The translations under genes and the position numbers were made by a program. A DNA stretch of 64,000 bases, taken from the NCBI RefSeq assembly GCF_014218355.1, contig NZ_AP023368.1:3838501-3902500 (forward strand), given 5' to 3'. A model generated the notes under the pieces. It was not told the origin of the DNA, made no database searches, and worked only from the letters and a program-made list of their open reading frames with translations. This document shows, piece by piece, positions 17,481-26,896 of the stretch. This DNA comes from Anaerocolumna chitinilytica. Its GTDB lineage: Bacteria > Bacillota > Clostridia > Lachnospirales > Lachnospiraceae. Each line of letters opens with the position of its first letter. Positions within the stretch are counted from its first letter, which is position 1.

Positions 17481-20099
17481 TTATTGAATGGATATTATCT
17501 GTGATAAGCGAATATCATCGCTGGAGCTTCCAGCCATGATACAAAAATCACCCGGCTCTGCTATCCAGTTATAATTCCTGTCCAAAAGCTTAAAGCTATC
17601 AAAATCAAGCTTCAGCTTAACAACTTTCTTTTCTCCAGACAGCAGCTTAATTCGCTTGAAGGCTTTTAACAGCTTATCGGGAGTTACAATTGTGCTTTGT
17701 AGGTCTTCCACGTATATTTGTACAACTTCTTCCGCTGTCCTTGTGCCAAGATTTGTGACCTCCAGTATGACTTCATACTCATACTTATTATCTCCTGCTT
17801 TGACCAATAAGTTCTCATACCGGAATTCACAGTAACTCAGTCCATGTCCAAAGGAGAAGAGCGGTTTCCTGCTGCCTTCCAGATATTCCGTACTTCCCCC
17901 TGGCAGCATGCTGTAATAACAGGGTACCTGACCCACATTCTTTGGAAAGGAGATAGGAAGTTTACCAGAAGGGCACTCATCTCCAAAAAGAATATCCGCT
18001 ATGGCTTTTGCTCCCCTTTCCCCTCCAAACCAGGCAGTTAAAATAGCATCAATCTGAGTAGTCTCATAGCTTAAATCAACAGGCTTTCCATTCTCCAATA
18101 CCAAAATGGTAGGTTTTTGCAGCTCACATACACGGCGTATCAGTTCTTTCTGCTTTCCATACAGACATAATTCACTGCGGTCCATTCCTTCACCGCTGGT
18201 TACTTTATCATCCCCGCATACCAAAATAACCACCTCGGATTTTCGGGCAGCCGCTAGAGCTCCTTCCAGGGAATTGTCATGAAAATCCATGCTTAAAGTA
18301 ACATTATTTCCATTCACATCACAAAGGTATTCTATTAAAAGCTTGTGTTCTGCACCATTCATGAAGGTAAATTCACACTGAGGCAGCTTCTGTTTTCTTT
18401 CTCCAAAACTATCTATAACACAGTTATCATCAATATAAACTCTTACACTATCATCGGTTGTAAACACTAGCCTGCCGTGAATTTCATCCGCTTCTGTGAA
18501 ATCCTTTGTATTAACTCTTAAAGTTCCGCTCATTCGAATGGAATACCCTTTAAATTCCAGGTCCCTGTGAGGCTTTGCAAGAATCCAGTTAAAATTAATA
18601 CTGTTCATTCTGTCTGACCCTACCGGATTACCGGCGAAACTGCTGTTATTGTAGTAGGTAAGGGTAACTCCATCTACAAACCACTCCTTGGGCACAAGAG
18701 CAATATCCCTGTCCGATATGGAGCAGCCATCCTGCTGGTAAATAACTGTATCTTTTCCTACTTTTCTTCTACATGCTTCCGTAAGAGATTCCACCTGATA
18801 CCCATAGGGTTCCGAGGAATAACTGCCGACACGCTGCTTTCCGGAACTGGGACCGATAAGAGCAATGGATGCAATATCTTTTTTTAGCGGCAGCAGATTA
18901 TTCTTATTCTGCAGCATTACGATAGATTCTCTGGCAGCTTCATAACTAATCTGAAGGTGCTCCTCACATCGTACTACTTCTTTGTAACGAGTTTCCTCTG
19001 TGTAGGGATGTTCAAATAAACCTAGTTCGAATTTTACCTGCAGAATGCGAAGTACTGCTTCGTCAATGGTTTCCATGGATATTCTGCCTTCCTTCACCAA
19101 TTCTACGAGGGTTTCTTCCCAGTATTGATTGGAAAAATCAAAGCCCTGTACATCAAGTCCGGCATTCACTGCCATACAGATACTATCCTTATTATCCGTC
19201 GTCATATGGTGAGAACCTTTCAAACGGCTTACCGCTCCAAAATCTGCTCTCACATATCCTTTTAAACCAAAACGTTCTTTTAAAATCTTTCTTAAGTAAT
19301 AATCAGAGGCAATCACCGCCTCACCATCTATGCAATTATAAGAAGCCATGGCATTATAGGCACCGGCCTTTTTAATACCTGCTTCAAATACCGGAAGATA
19401 GGAGGTCTCAATCTCTCTGACGCCTGCCCTGGCAGGTGAACAATTAGTTCCTCCCTCCGGAATTCCATGAACGCAGTAATGCTTCGGTTCACAGATAACC
19501 TTATCGGGACGGCTGATATCTTCTCCCTGTTCCCCCGTAATGATAGCATAGGCCATTTCCGAAGAAAGATAGGTATCTTCTCCAAAGGTTTCTTCCACTC
19601 TTCCCCATCTGGGTTCTCTGGCAAGGTCAAGATTGGGAGCAAGTATCTCATGTATTCCAAGACTTCTGGTCTCTGCCGCAATGGCAGCACCTACCTTGTT
19701 TGTAAGTTCCGGATGAAAAGCTGCTCCTAGATTTATAGGCATGGGAAATATAGTGGCTCCGGGATAAGAAAGTCCATGAAGAGCTTCTCCCGTAAAAATG
19801 CAGGGAATCCCAAGCCGGGTTTCTTCCACCATAAACCGCTGCAGCTTATTTAATACTGCAGGTACGGAGTATACATCATGCACGAATCCCATTCCTTTTT
19901 TCCCAATACTCTTTTCAACTTTCTGCCAATCAAAATCCGAATTTTCATCCACCGAGCAAAAGTGTGCTTCATGCACTTTGGTTGCCAATTCCACACCTCG
20001 AATCATATCCATCTGGGCAGCTTTTTCTTCCAAGGTCATCCTGCTAAGTAAATCCTCTGCTCGTTGTCTGGGAGTAAGTGTGCTGTCTTTATATTTCAT
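17481..20099 (-). CDS. Glycoside hydrolase family 3 with PA14-like insert
   Basis: An exo-acting retaining beta-glycosidase of 872 residues without signal peptide, probably cytoplasmic. The GH3 N-terminal TIM barrel has EPRWGRVEETFGED, CEPKHYCVHG and the nucleophile Asp in GYVRADFGAV (about residue 285). In the second domain an insert of about 150 residues (YYNNSSFAGNPVG ... VFTTDDSVRVYIDD) looks like a PA14 sugar-binding fold. GEGMDRSEL and the C-terminal FnIII-like domain with SFGHGLSYCEFRYENL follow. Beta-glucosidase-like specificity is typical for PA14-containing members. AAGGAGAG precedes the chosen ATG. A stem-loop separates it from the GH38 gene upstream. Confidence 0.9.
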   Translation of the reverse strand: MKYKDSTLTPRQRAEDLLSRMTLEEKAAQMDMIRGVELATKVHEAHFCSVDENSDFDWQKVEKSIGKKGMGFVHDVYSVPAVLNKLQRFMVEETRLGIPCIFTGEALHGLSYPGATIFPMPINLGAAFHPELTNKVGAAIAAETRSLGIHEILAPNLDLAREPRWGRVEETFGEDTYLSSEMAYAIITGEQGEDISRPDKVICEPKHYCVHGIPEGGTNCSPARAGVREIETSYLPVFEAGIKKAGAYNAMASYNCIDGEAVIASDYYLRKILKERFGLKGYVRADFGAVSRLKGSHHMTTDNKDSICMAVNAGLDVQGFDFSNQYWEETLVELVKEGRISMETIDEAVLRILQVKFELGLFEHPYTEETRYKEVVRCEEHLQISYEAARESIVMLQNKNNLLPLKKDIASIALIGPSSGKQRVGSYSSEPYGYQVESLTEACRRKVGKDTVIYQQDGCSISDRDIALVPKEWFVDGVTLTYYNNSSFAGNPVGSDRMNSINFNWILAKPHRDLEFKGYSIRMSGTLRVNTKDFTEADEIHGRLVFTTDDSVRVYIDDNCVIDSFGERKQKLPQCEFTFMNGAEHKLLIEYLCDVNGNNVTLSMDFHDNSLEGALAAARKSEVVILVCGDDKVTSGEGMDRSELCLYGKQKELIRRVCELQKPTILVLENGKPVDLSYETTQIDAILTAWFGGERGAKAIADILFGDECPSGKLPISFPKNVGQVPCYYSMLPGGSTEYLEGSRKPLFSFGHGLSYCEFRYENLLVKAGDNKYEYEVILEVTNLGTRTAEEVVQIYVEDLQSTIVTPDKLLKAFKRIKLLSGEKKVVKLKLDFDSFKLLDRNYNWIAEPGDFCIMAGSSSDDIRLSQIISIQ

Positions 20100-20150
20100 T
20101 TTTTCTCTCCTTCTCATTCCTAGTTATCTTTTATGTCCTCATACCAATTA

Positions 20151-20183
20151 CCGCGCAATCCAGTTTTCTCCCGGACTGCGCGG
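20151..20183 (-). promoter_or_regulatory. Intergenic stem-loop between GH38 and GH3 genes
   Basis: An 11-base stem (CCGCGCAATCC with GGACTGCGCGG, one G-U) with an 11-base loop, GC-rich in an AT-rich setting. No T-run follows on the minus strand, so it is more likely an mRNA-stabilising or processing element than a terminator. Confidence 0.55.
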
Positions 20184-20192
20184 TTCATGATT

Positions 20193-22898
20193 TTATATTT
20201 CTTCCATACCTATTGTTACGATTTCATAAGGTCTTACCTTGAGTTTGATAATTTCTTCCTCCCCCGTTAATTCCTCAAGATGCTCTTCCACTATATTGCT
20301 CTTATAATATTTGAATTTCTTTGATGCTCTAAACATTAAGTGTGAATCCCTTCCGGTGCCATTAAACCAGCGGATAATTGTATCTTCTCCGCCATTCTTC
20401 CTTTTCAATCCCGTAAGATATATTCCTTTGCCTTCCCATTCCAGATAGCTGTACTGAAGCGGCAGGCTGCCCTCCTGGACAGAAATCTGGCAAGTCAGCA
20501 TCGGTACCTGAAATTGGTATGCCTCTGCTGCCGGATCACTTTCAATGTCAGTAACATTAAAAGGTATAATTTCAAATGAAGCGCTGCATTTTCTTTGAAC
20601 CTGTGCGTCGGGAGTAAGAAATACACCCCAGTCCCCCAATTCCCCTACGGCACGTAGAAGGGTAAGCGCAATCGCGTTATTTTGCTCCGGCAGTATTTCA
20701 TATTCATACAGACCGTTATTTGCTGCAAGGACGCCTGCCTTTTCATCTTTTATACCGGCAAAGCATTGCTGATGCTCACAGCCGCTTGGGTTCGTCCAGC
20801 CTTGGTAATGTTTGTTCGGCCTTTCAACTATTTCAAATACAGAATCAGCAAAATGGTAATCTGCTTCGATACCGGTAGGGATAATAACACGAAGTCTGTG
20901 GTCTTTCATCCGGTTATCGAATTCAGTCCGCACCTTTACTCCGCGTCCATGTTTCTCAAGGGACAAATAAGTTGTAATCTCCAAAGGCATAATTCTACTG
21001 TTTCGCTGTGCCCTTCTTATCTTAACATCTGCCATACTCTGTATCTCTTCCTGAAGTGTTTCTGTCGCAGCCTCAGGAATATTTATGATCTGAGTAACCT
21101 TATAACCTGCTCTGTAAGGTTCATCTTCTATCAGTTCTACTGTACAGCTATAGTCTTTGGATACAATCGCCTTATCACCATTAGGCTGACGATATATATA
21201 TTCGTTGCCAATATCACCGGTATCCTCATAATAGCAGATATGCCCATATGATTTTCCGCTGGACTTCTCAAGAAGATCTATCGTACCATCTTCATTCAAT
21301 GTAACCTTTAAATATTCGTTCTCCATGCCGTTAGGGATAACCAGAGTTTCCCGCTGTATAACCGGAGTTTTTTTAGAGACCAGCGTATAGACTTTATATC
21401 CCATAGCCGGAACTTTACAAGCTTCAAAACTAACCTTTACGCTTCTTGCCATATAGGGCTGCCGGAATTTATCCTCCGGCAGATCATAACCGAAGCGAAC
21501 TCCCGCATCTTCCATTCGACAGGGTATTTCTATTCCATTATTGTCTACAAGCACAAACTGTTTTATTTTCAGTGCCTTCATGTCATCGTAGGCTTCATTA
21601 AGACTCTGGTCGTATTTTCTTTCTATATCAAGTATAACCGATATAACCGAATTCCGGCTCCAGCCTGTTGTGTTAAATACCATAAAAGGATAAGCTTCCT
21701 GGCCTTCCAATGCTATGGTATTAATATCAGAGCCTACGTGCCTCATACTTTCCTTTATCAATTCTTCTGCTACCTGCATACTTTTATAATAACGGCCTTC
21801 CATTTCCCTGTGGACCTCATCCAGGCTGCATCCACAGATACTATCATGAGGATGGTTCTGCATCAGTGTTTTCCACGCATACTTTAACACTGCATGAGGA
21901 TAAGCCTTTCCGCTTTGTGCCGCAAAAACCGCTAAAGGTTCCGATAAATTCTGGAGAAGAACTTCATTCTCACGATTTAGCTGTTTGATATAATTTCTGG
22001 AGGAAGTGGTATTTACCAGAGTGGTCCAGCCATCCGTCATTTGACTGGTCAATTCTCCGGTTACCACTGACAGATTATTATCCTGCACTTCCTTAATACA
22101 TTGAACATAATGCTCAAAATCAGAATGTACGAACTCATAATCCGGATATAAACGGTTTGCAGTAGCAATGGCTCTTTCCAGGTCCTTTTGTACCGGCTGG
22201 TGATCGCAGCCATTCATAAACAGCAAATGTTCTGTCGAAGCATAACGTATTACATCTTCCAGCCGATTATCCCAGAATACTTTTGCCTCCTCCTCTTCTG
22301 CAGGAATCTCGGCACCATTATTATACCAGTTGGCAAAAAGTACTCCTAATAGTCCGCTGCCATCCGGAGAATTCCACTGCATTTCAGAATAGAGTGACTC
22401 ATAATCCCCGGTCTTCTCCACCAAATTATTAAAGCCTACCGGCTTTACTCCTCTGCCAAATACTACAGCTTCCATACCGGCCTGCTTTAACAGCTGAGGC
22501 ATCTGCCCGGCATTGCCAAATGCATCCGGGAAATATCCAATCCTCGCTAAACCGCCGTATTCTTTTGCTTCTTCTATTCCAACAAGAAGATTTCTCACAT
22601 TGGACTCACCGCTGGTCAGAAATTCATCTTGCAGGATATACCAAGGACCAATATGAAATTTGCCTTCTTTAATATTTTTCGTAATTAAGTCTTTCATTTC
22701 CGGTTTAATTTCCAGATAATCATCCAACACAATACACTGTCCATCCAGATGGAAGCTCTTAAATCCTTCCGAATGCTCAAACAACTCCAAACAATCATCA
22801 ATAAGGTCAATTAACTTTAAGCGATGTTTTTCAAATGGCATATACCACTCTCTATCCCAATGGGAATGGGATATTATATGTACTGTTTTTTTTCTCAT
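20193..22898 (-). CDS. Glycoside hydrolase family 38 alpha-mannosidase
   Basis: A 901-residue zinc-dependent retaining alpha-mannosidase, probably cytoplasmic since no signal peptide is seen. The N-terminal metal site HIISHSHWDREWY, the nucleophile Asp in GYFPDAFGNAGQMPQLL (about residue 120) and the second zinc histidine region NHPHDSICGCSLDEVH are intact. The C-terminal beta-domains follow to a normal length. The ATG with AGGGG upstream is preferred to an in-frame TTG 60 bases earlier, because that stretch forms the right arm of a long hairpin. It lies downstream of the sugar-binding protein gene. Cleavage of alpha-mannosides imported by the ABC transporter is inferred. Confidence 0.92.
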   Translation of the reverse strand: MRKKTVHIISHSHWDREWYMPFEKHRLKLIDLIDDCLELFEHSEGFKSFHLDGQCIVLDDYLEIKPEMKDLITKNIKEGKFHIGPWYILQDEFLTSGESNVRNLLVGIEEAKEYGGLARIGYFPDAFGNAGQMPQLLKQAGMEAVVFGRGVKPVGFNNLVEKTGDYESLYSEMQWNSPDGSGLLGVLFANWYNNGAEIPAEEEEAKVFWDNRLEDVIRYASTEHLLFMNGCDHQPVQKDLERAIATANRLYPDYEFVHSDFEHYVQCIKEVQDNNLSVVTGELTSQMTDGWTTLVNTTSSRNYIKQLNRENEVLLQNLSEPLAVFAAQSGKAYPHAVLKYAWKTLMQNHPHDSICGCSLDEVHREMEGRYYKSMQVAEELIKESMRHVGSDINTIALEGQEAYPFMVFNTTGWSRNSVISVILDIERKYDQSLNEAYDDMKALKIKQFVLVDNNGIEIPCRMEDAGVRFGYDLPEDKFRQPYMARSVKVSFEACKVPAMGYKVYTLVSKKTPVIQRETLVIPNGMENEYLKVTLNEDGTIDLLEKSSGKSYGHICYYEDTGDIGNEYIYRQPNGDKAIVSKDYSCTVELIEDEPYRAGYKVTQIINIPEAATETLQEEIQSMADVKIRRAQRNSRIMPLEITTYLSLEKHGRGVKVRTEFDNRMKDHRLRVIIPTGIEADYHFADSVFEIVERPNKHYQGWTNPSGCEHQQCFAGIKDEKAGVLAANNGLYEYEILPEQNNAIALTLLRAVGELGDWGVFLTPDAQVQRKCSASFEIIPFNVTDIESDPAAEAYQFQVPMLTCQISVQEGSLPLQYSYLEWEGKGIYLTGLKRKNGGEDTIIRWFNGTGRDSHLMFRASKKFKYYKSNIVEEHLEELTGEEEIIKLKVRPYEIVTIGMEEI

Positions 22899-22916
22899 TG
22901 ATCTACCCCTTATATC

Positions 22917-22982
22917 AAAAACTCCTGAAAGCCTGAGAAACTGAGGCGATTTTGCCAACGACTTTAAGCTTCCAGGAGTTTT
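22917..22982 (-). promoter_or_regulatory. Long stem-loop between sugar-binding protein and GH38 genes
   Basis: The arms at 22917-22932 and 22968-22982 pair over about 15 bases with one G-U, enclosing a 35-base loop. The stem begins nine bases after the binding-protein stop and ends in five T on the minus strand. It can act as a partial terminator or 3' stabiliser, so the binding protein is made in excess over the enzymes downstream. That pattern is common in ABC sugar operons; the role here is inferred. Confidence 0.65.
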
Positions 22983-22990
22983 CGGTTTTG

Positions 22991-24517
22991 TTATTTCTGT
23001 TTTGCTGCTAAAAATGCATCAATCTGTTTCTGGCATTCTGCAAGTATATCTTTTGTTCCTGCTGCATCTGCATCGCTGATTAATTTATTAACCGCTTTCC
23101 CGGCATCTCCGGCAAGACCTACTTCAATCAGTTTATTCGCATCAGCATAAATCTGATCTCTTTGTGCAACCTGTGTCTTAACATTTGTAACATCAAAATT
23201 GAAACCATTTAAAGGACTGTTTACATTCTGAGGAAGGGATGCTGCATAGTCAGCCTCTGCTTGCCAGAAACCTTCACCATAGGATGCATCCGGACGCATA
23301 AACTGCGGCTTCCAAAGTGCCCAACGTCCGCCCCAATCCATATAATTAGAACTTTCTGCATTCATACCCTCAGGATATACAGCTTCCTTACCGTTTAAAT
23401 TATAGGTCTTTCCCTGAATACCGTATTGCACCATGTCATAGAGGGTTTGGTCTTTTTCCAGGAGATTTAAGAACATTAACGTTCTTTCAGGATTCTCGCT
23501 GGTTGCCGGTATTGCTACCAGGTTTGACAAAGGTGATCTGTTTGCATATAAACCATCAGGGTAAACTTCTGTGTAATCCCAACGTGCTCCTTCTTCCAGC
23601 CATGCTCTCTTCTGATTACTGAATTCATGAGTTCCCCATTTTGTAATCAGTTTGCCTTCATTGATATAAGTGTTGTGGTCTGTGGTATCCGTCAGAATAT
23701 CCTTCCAGATGATTCCTTCCTTCTGCCACTTCTCAGCATATTTTGCTTTGTCCATATAAGATTGTGTAGATTCCATTGTTACCACTTTACAGGTTGGGTC
23801 GTTTAAATTGATGGCAAGACCATGACCAAGCTCCATCAAACCTTCCTGGGAACCGATTGTACCTGCATTTTCAATTATATATTTATCCGGATACGCTGTT
23901 TTTAACTGTTGTAAGAAGGCATCCACACCCTCCCAGTTTTTAAGGCTTGCTTTATCCACTGTTATGCCTGCTTTTTCAGTAAGATCCCCTCTCCACTGGA
24001 AGAAGGTTCTATTATTCATAGACATTGTCCAGGGAAGTGATACTACTTTTCCTTTCGATCTTGCCGCATCCAAAATACCTTTATCCTGATATATCTTATA
24101 TAAATCAGGTGCATATTTCGGTAGCAGATCATCCAGTGCCATATAAGAATCATTGGCTATCATCTGATAATAACAAGTCCAGTCACTATCAAAGTTCATA
24201 TCCCATGCATCCCCGGCAGCTGCCTTTACTAATAATTTCTGTGTAAAATCAGTACCTGCTATAAACTGCACATCGAATTTGGCATTTAACTTATCCTTGG
24301 TATACTCTGCTATTTTATCCCAAACCTCATCTGTAGCAGCCTTCTTATCTCCGTAGAAAATAAAGTGCAGCGTAACCGGTTTTAAATCAGAACTGCCTGA
24401 CGTACTCCCCCCAGTTTCGCCCGTACTCTTTGTTTCTTTACTGCACCCGGCAAGCATTGAAACAATCAGTAACATGCACAATAAACATTGGAGCATCTTA
24501 CTTTTTTGTTTTCTCAT
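22991..24517 (-). CDS. Carbohydrate ABC transporter substrate-binding lipoprotein
   Basis: A 508-residue extracellular lipoprotein. The N-terminus MRKQKSK, a hydrophobic stretch and the lipobox LAGC put the lipidated cysteine at residue 25. A Thr/Gly/Ser-rich linker follows, then a large two-lobed binding domain of the LplA type (extracellular solute-binding family 1, about 440 residues) used for oligosaccharides. AGGAGAG precedes the ATG. It is encoded between the two permeases and the enzymes. No ATPase subunit is in the operon; LplABC-type systems usually share an MsmX-like ATPase encoded elsewhere. Confidence 0.92.
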   Translation of the reverse strand: MRKQKSKMLQCLLCMLLIVSMLAGCSKETKSTGETGGSTSGSSDLKPVTLHFIFYGDKKAATDEVWDKIAEYTKDKLNAKFDVQFIAGTDFTQKLLVKAAAGDAWDMNFDSDWTCYYQMIANDSYMALDDLLPKYAPDLYKIYQDKGILDAARSKGKVVSLPWTMSMNNRTFFQWRGDLTEKAGITVDKASLKNWEGVDAFLQQLKTAYPDKYIIENAGTIGSQEGLMELGHGLAINLNDPTCKVVTMESTQSYMDKAKYAEKWQKEGIIWKDILTDTTDHNTYINEGKLITKWGTHEFSNQKRAWLEEGARWDYTEVYPDGLYANRSPLSNLVAIPATSENPERTLMFLNLLEKDQTLYDMVQYGIQGKTYNLNGKEAVYPEGMNAESSNYMDWGGRWALWKPQFMRPDASYGEGFWQAEADYAASLPQNVNSPLNGFNFDVTNVKTQVAQRDQIYADANKLIEVGLAGDAGKAVNKLISDADAAGTKDILAECQKQIDAFLAAKQK

Positions 24518-24542
24518 AACTCTTCTCTCCTTTTTTTAATTT

Positions 24543-24574
24543 ATTACAGGAAGATGATTATCTTCCGTTGTAAT
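24543..24574 (-). promoter_or_regulatory. Stem-loop between permease and sugar-binding protein genes
   Basis: GGAAGAT-GATT-ATCTTCC is a perfect seven-base stem extended by ATTACA/TGTAAT. It lies upstream of the binding-protein ribosome binding site and may protect the 5' end of a processed message. Confidence 0.5.
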
Positions 24575-24591
24575 CCTGTTAGTACAACCTC

Positions 24592-25491
24592 TTAACCCTT
24601 AACCGCTCCAACCATAATACCTTTGATAAAATATTTTTGAAGGAAAGGATACAGCAACAGAATTGGGCCGGTTGTAATAATTACCATTGCCATCTTTACC
24701 CCGTCACTGGGGACAGAAGCCAGCAAAGCCTGGGCTTCGGCAGATTTATTTCCCATGGTCTGCAAAAATTGAATATTTGCAACAATTGTACGCAGCAGCA
24801 TCTGCAAAGGCTGTTTTTCTGAGCTGTCTATTAGCATAAGCCCCAGCCACCAGTCATTCCAAAAGCCCAATGCAGAAAACAAAACCACTGTTGCAATTAC
24901 CGGTTTCGCCAAGGCTAAATAGATCTTTCTGAATATAATAAATTCACCTGCTCCGTCCAATTTAGCTGACTCCCACATCTCATCCGGAACGGAGGTGAAA
25001 TAATTGCGGATAAGGAATATGTACCAGGCACTTACCAGACTCGGAACGATTAAGGCCCAGATATTATTCTTCAAGTGCAGATATTTGGTACAGACAATAT
25101 ACCAAGGTACCATACCGCCATTAAAGAGCATGGTCAGTAACACATACAAATTTATAAAACTTCGGAAACGCAGGGCTTTCCTGGATAGAACATATCCCAT
25201 CATAGCATTTACGATCACGGAAACCGCTGTACCCACGATTGTCACAAACAGGGTTATTTTGTATCCGTTTAATATTGTGCTTTTATTGGCAAATAACATC
25301 TTATATGCTGCAAGGGTCGGATTTTTTGGTATTATACTAAAACCATAAGCCGCAGCCTCCGCATCTGTTGTCAGTGATCCTCCGATAACCATCAGAAAAG
25401 GATACAGACATGCAAGTGAGAATAGGATGACAAACAGATACACTAATACTTTGCCGATAGTCAGTTTACTTTTTTTCATATTTACACCCAT
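24592..25491 (-). CDS. Carbohydrate ABC transporter permease (LplC/YtcP type)
   Basis: A 299-residue inner-membrane permease with six predicted segments, starting with VLVYLFVILFSLACLYPFLMVIGGSL. The EAA loop that contacts the ATPase is seen in EMWESAKLDGAGEFIIFRKIYLALAKPV. The C-terminal KYFIKGIMVGAVKG is characteristic of the MalG-like LplC family. The start is either of two ATGs four codons apart; neither has a strong Shine-Dalgarno. It works with the LplB-like permease encoded upstream and the lipoprotein encoded downstream. Confidence 0.93.
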   Translation of the reverse strand: MGVNMKKSKLTIGKVLVYLFVILFSLACLYPFLMVIGGSLTTDAEAAAYGFSIIPKNPTLAAYKMLFANKSTILNGYKITLFVTIVGTAVSVIVNAMMGYVLSRKALRFRSFINLYVLLTMLFNGGMVPWYIVCTKYLHLKNNIWALIVPSLVSAWYIFLIRNYFTSVPDEMWESAKLDGAGEFIIFRKIYLALAKPVIATVVLFSALGFWNDWWLGLMLIDSSEKQPLQMLLRTIVANIQFLQTMGNKSAEAQALLASVPSDGVKMAMVIITTGPILLLYPFLQKYFIKGIMVGAVKG

Positions 25492-25519
25492 TGCATATCA
25501 CAGGCTAGCCTGCGATACT

Positions 25520-25556
25520 GCCACAAATAAATAGGAGCGAAAAATTTGTTTGCGGC
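25520..25556 (-). promoter_or_regulatory. Stem-loop between the two permease genes
   Basis: The 12-base arms (GCCACAAATAAA and TTTGTTTGCGGC) pair on the minus strand with one G-U and one mismatch around a 13-base loop. A smaller palindrome, CAGGCTAGCCTG, lies beside it at 25500. No T-run follows. Confidence 0.45.
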
Positions 25557-25605
25557 ATCCTTTCAAATAAAATTTTGGCGAATCCAAGTCCATATTTGGT
25601 ATTCA

Positions 25606-26577
25606 TTAAAATAATGCCGCATCTTTTTCATAACGCCTTGCCAGCTGGTTACAAACTACAACAAGAATAAAGGAGATGACGGACTGGAAGAAGCCTGTTG
25701 CAGAAGAGATAGCTATATCACCTGTCTGTCTAAGTGCTCTAAAGATATATGTATCCAAAACATCGGTAGTGCTATAGAGAGTTGGCATAGAACCGGTAAT
25801 ATTATAGAAGAGTCCAAAATCCGCGTTCATAATCTTACCCACTGCCAATAAGGTCATAACAATAATTGTCGGCCTCATTAAGGGAAGGCTGATATTTACA
25901 ATCTGCTGCCATCTGGACGCTCCATCAAGCTGAGCTGCTTCATAATAGGAATCATCAATACCACTTAGGGTTGACAGATAAATTACCGCACTGTAACCTG
26001 CCCCTTTCCAGATATTAACTACAAGTAAAATGATAGGCCAATAGCTGGGGTGCATATAAAAAGCAACTTTTTCTCCACCCAGATTCGTTATGAGCTTATT
26101 CAAGGTTCCGTTATCATAGCTCAACAATCCGCTTACGAAAATACCTACCACTACAGTAGATATAAAATACGGAAGAAAGGTTAATGACTGTGTAAGCTTC
26201 TTAATATATTTATTAGCCAGCTCATTCAAAGAGAGTGCCAGCACCAATGCAAATACCGTCCCCACAATGATAAAAAGAAAATTCAAAAACAGTGTATTGC
26301 GAATAGCCTGCATAGCAGCCGCATTATTCTTAAATAAGATTTCGAAGTTCTTAAAAATGGGATGTACCCAGTCACTCCCCCATATACCCTTTCTAAAGTT
26401 ATATTGTTTAAACGCAATAACCAGTCCCCCCATAGGCATATAGGCAAAAAGAAAGAGCAGTAACATTGCCGGCAATCCCATAACATAAAGCTGCCACCCA
26501 TTCTTAATGTCCACAAATAACTTACGCCTTTTACTGATAGTTCCGTTTTTACGTGCATTTGATTTAAAATTACTCAA
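25606..26577 (-). CDS. Carbohydrate ABC transporter permease (LplB type)
   Basis: A 323-residue membrane permease with six segments and the EAA loop DDSYYEAAQLDGASRWQQIVNISLPLMRPTI. The start is a TTG preceded by GAGGAGG with seven bases spacing. An ATG ten codons upstream coincides with the predicted transcription start, so it cannot be used with a leader. It is the first gene of the operon, transcribed from the operator-containing promoter divergent from the regulator. It forms the channel with the second permease. Confidence 0.93.
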   Translation of the reverse strand: MSNFKSNARKNGTISKRRKLFVDIKNGWQLYVMGLPAMLLLFLFAYMPMGGLVIAFKQYNFRKGIWGSDWVHPIFKNFEILFKNNAAAMQAIRNTLFLNFLFIIVGTVFALVLALSLNELANKYIKKLTQSLTFLPYFISTVVVGIFVSGLLSYDNGTLNKLITNLGGEKVAFYMHPSYWPIILLVVNIWKGAGYSAVIYLSTLSGIDDSYYEAAQLDGASRWQQIVNISLPLMRPTIIVMTLLAVGKIMNADFGLFYNITGSMPTLYSTTDVLDTYIFRALRQTGDIAISSATGFFQSVISFILVVVCNQLARRYEKDAALF

Positions 26578-26607
26578 ACCGCTTCCTCCTCGCTTTTGAT
26601 ATATCAT

Positions 26608-26636
26608 ATTATCTCATATGATGCATGATATGTCAA
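26608..26636 (-). promoter_or_regulatory. Operon promoter with CATAT-N8-ATATG operator
   Basis: The minus strand carries TTGACA, a 17-base spacer and GATAAT. The near-perfect 18-base palindrome CATATGATGCATGATATG at 26615-26632 fills the spacer and touches the -35. An almost identical arrangement precedes the giant SLH protein gene. Binding of the divergently encoded GntR/LacI regulator would block polymerase. The predicted leader is only about 24 bases. Confidence 0.75.
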
Positions 26637-26830
26637 TTGATTTTTTTATTTTTTTGTTTTTTATTATATATTTTGTATGTATTAACTTATTTTTATTTAC
26701 TATTTTTATACTTAATTTAACTTTCATTCTCATTTCCTTGTATTATTTTGTGCTATTCATTGATATACCATATTTCATTTTTTCTATTTTTTTCTTATAT
26801 GAATTATTTTTATAAATTTTTATCTAATGT

Positions 26831-26859
26831 TTGACAATATTGTAACTTTGATATACTAT
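26831..26859 (+). promoter_or_regulatory. Promoter of the GntR/LacI regulator gene
   Basis: TTGACA, 17 bases, TACTAT on the plus strand, 37 bases before the regulator start. The roughly 200 bases between this and the operon promoter are extremely AT-rich and contain no convincing gene. Confidence 0.65.
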
Positions 26860-26896
26860 AATTATAGTTACTAAATCAAATTAGAAAAAAGGCGGT

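Noticed and set aside
22899..22958. N-terminal extension of the GH38 protein from a TTG
   Set aside because: The stretch is part of an intergenic hairpin and the family motif HIISHSHWDREW follows the internal ATG directly.
26618..26815. A 65-codon plus-strand frame rich in Phe/Ile/Tyr between the divergent promoters
   Set aside because: It overlaps the operon operator, has no Shine-Dalgarno, and its composition is what very AT-rich DNA gives by chance.
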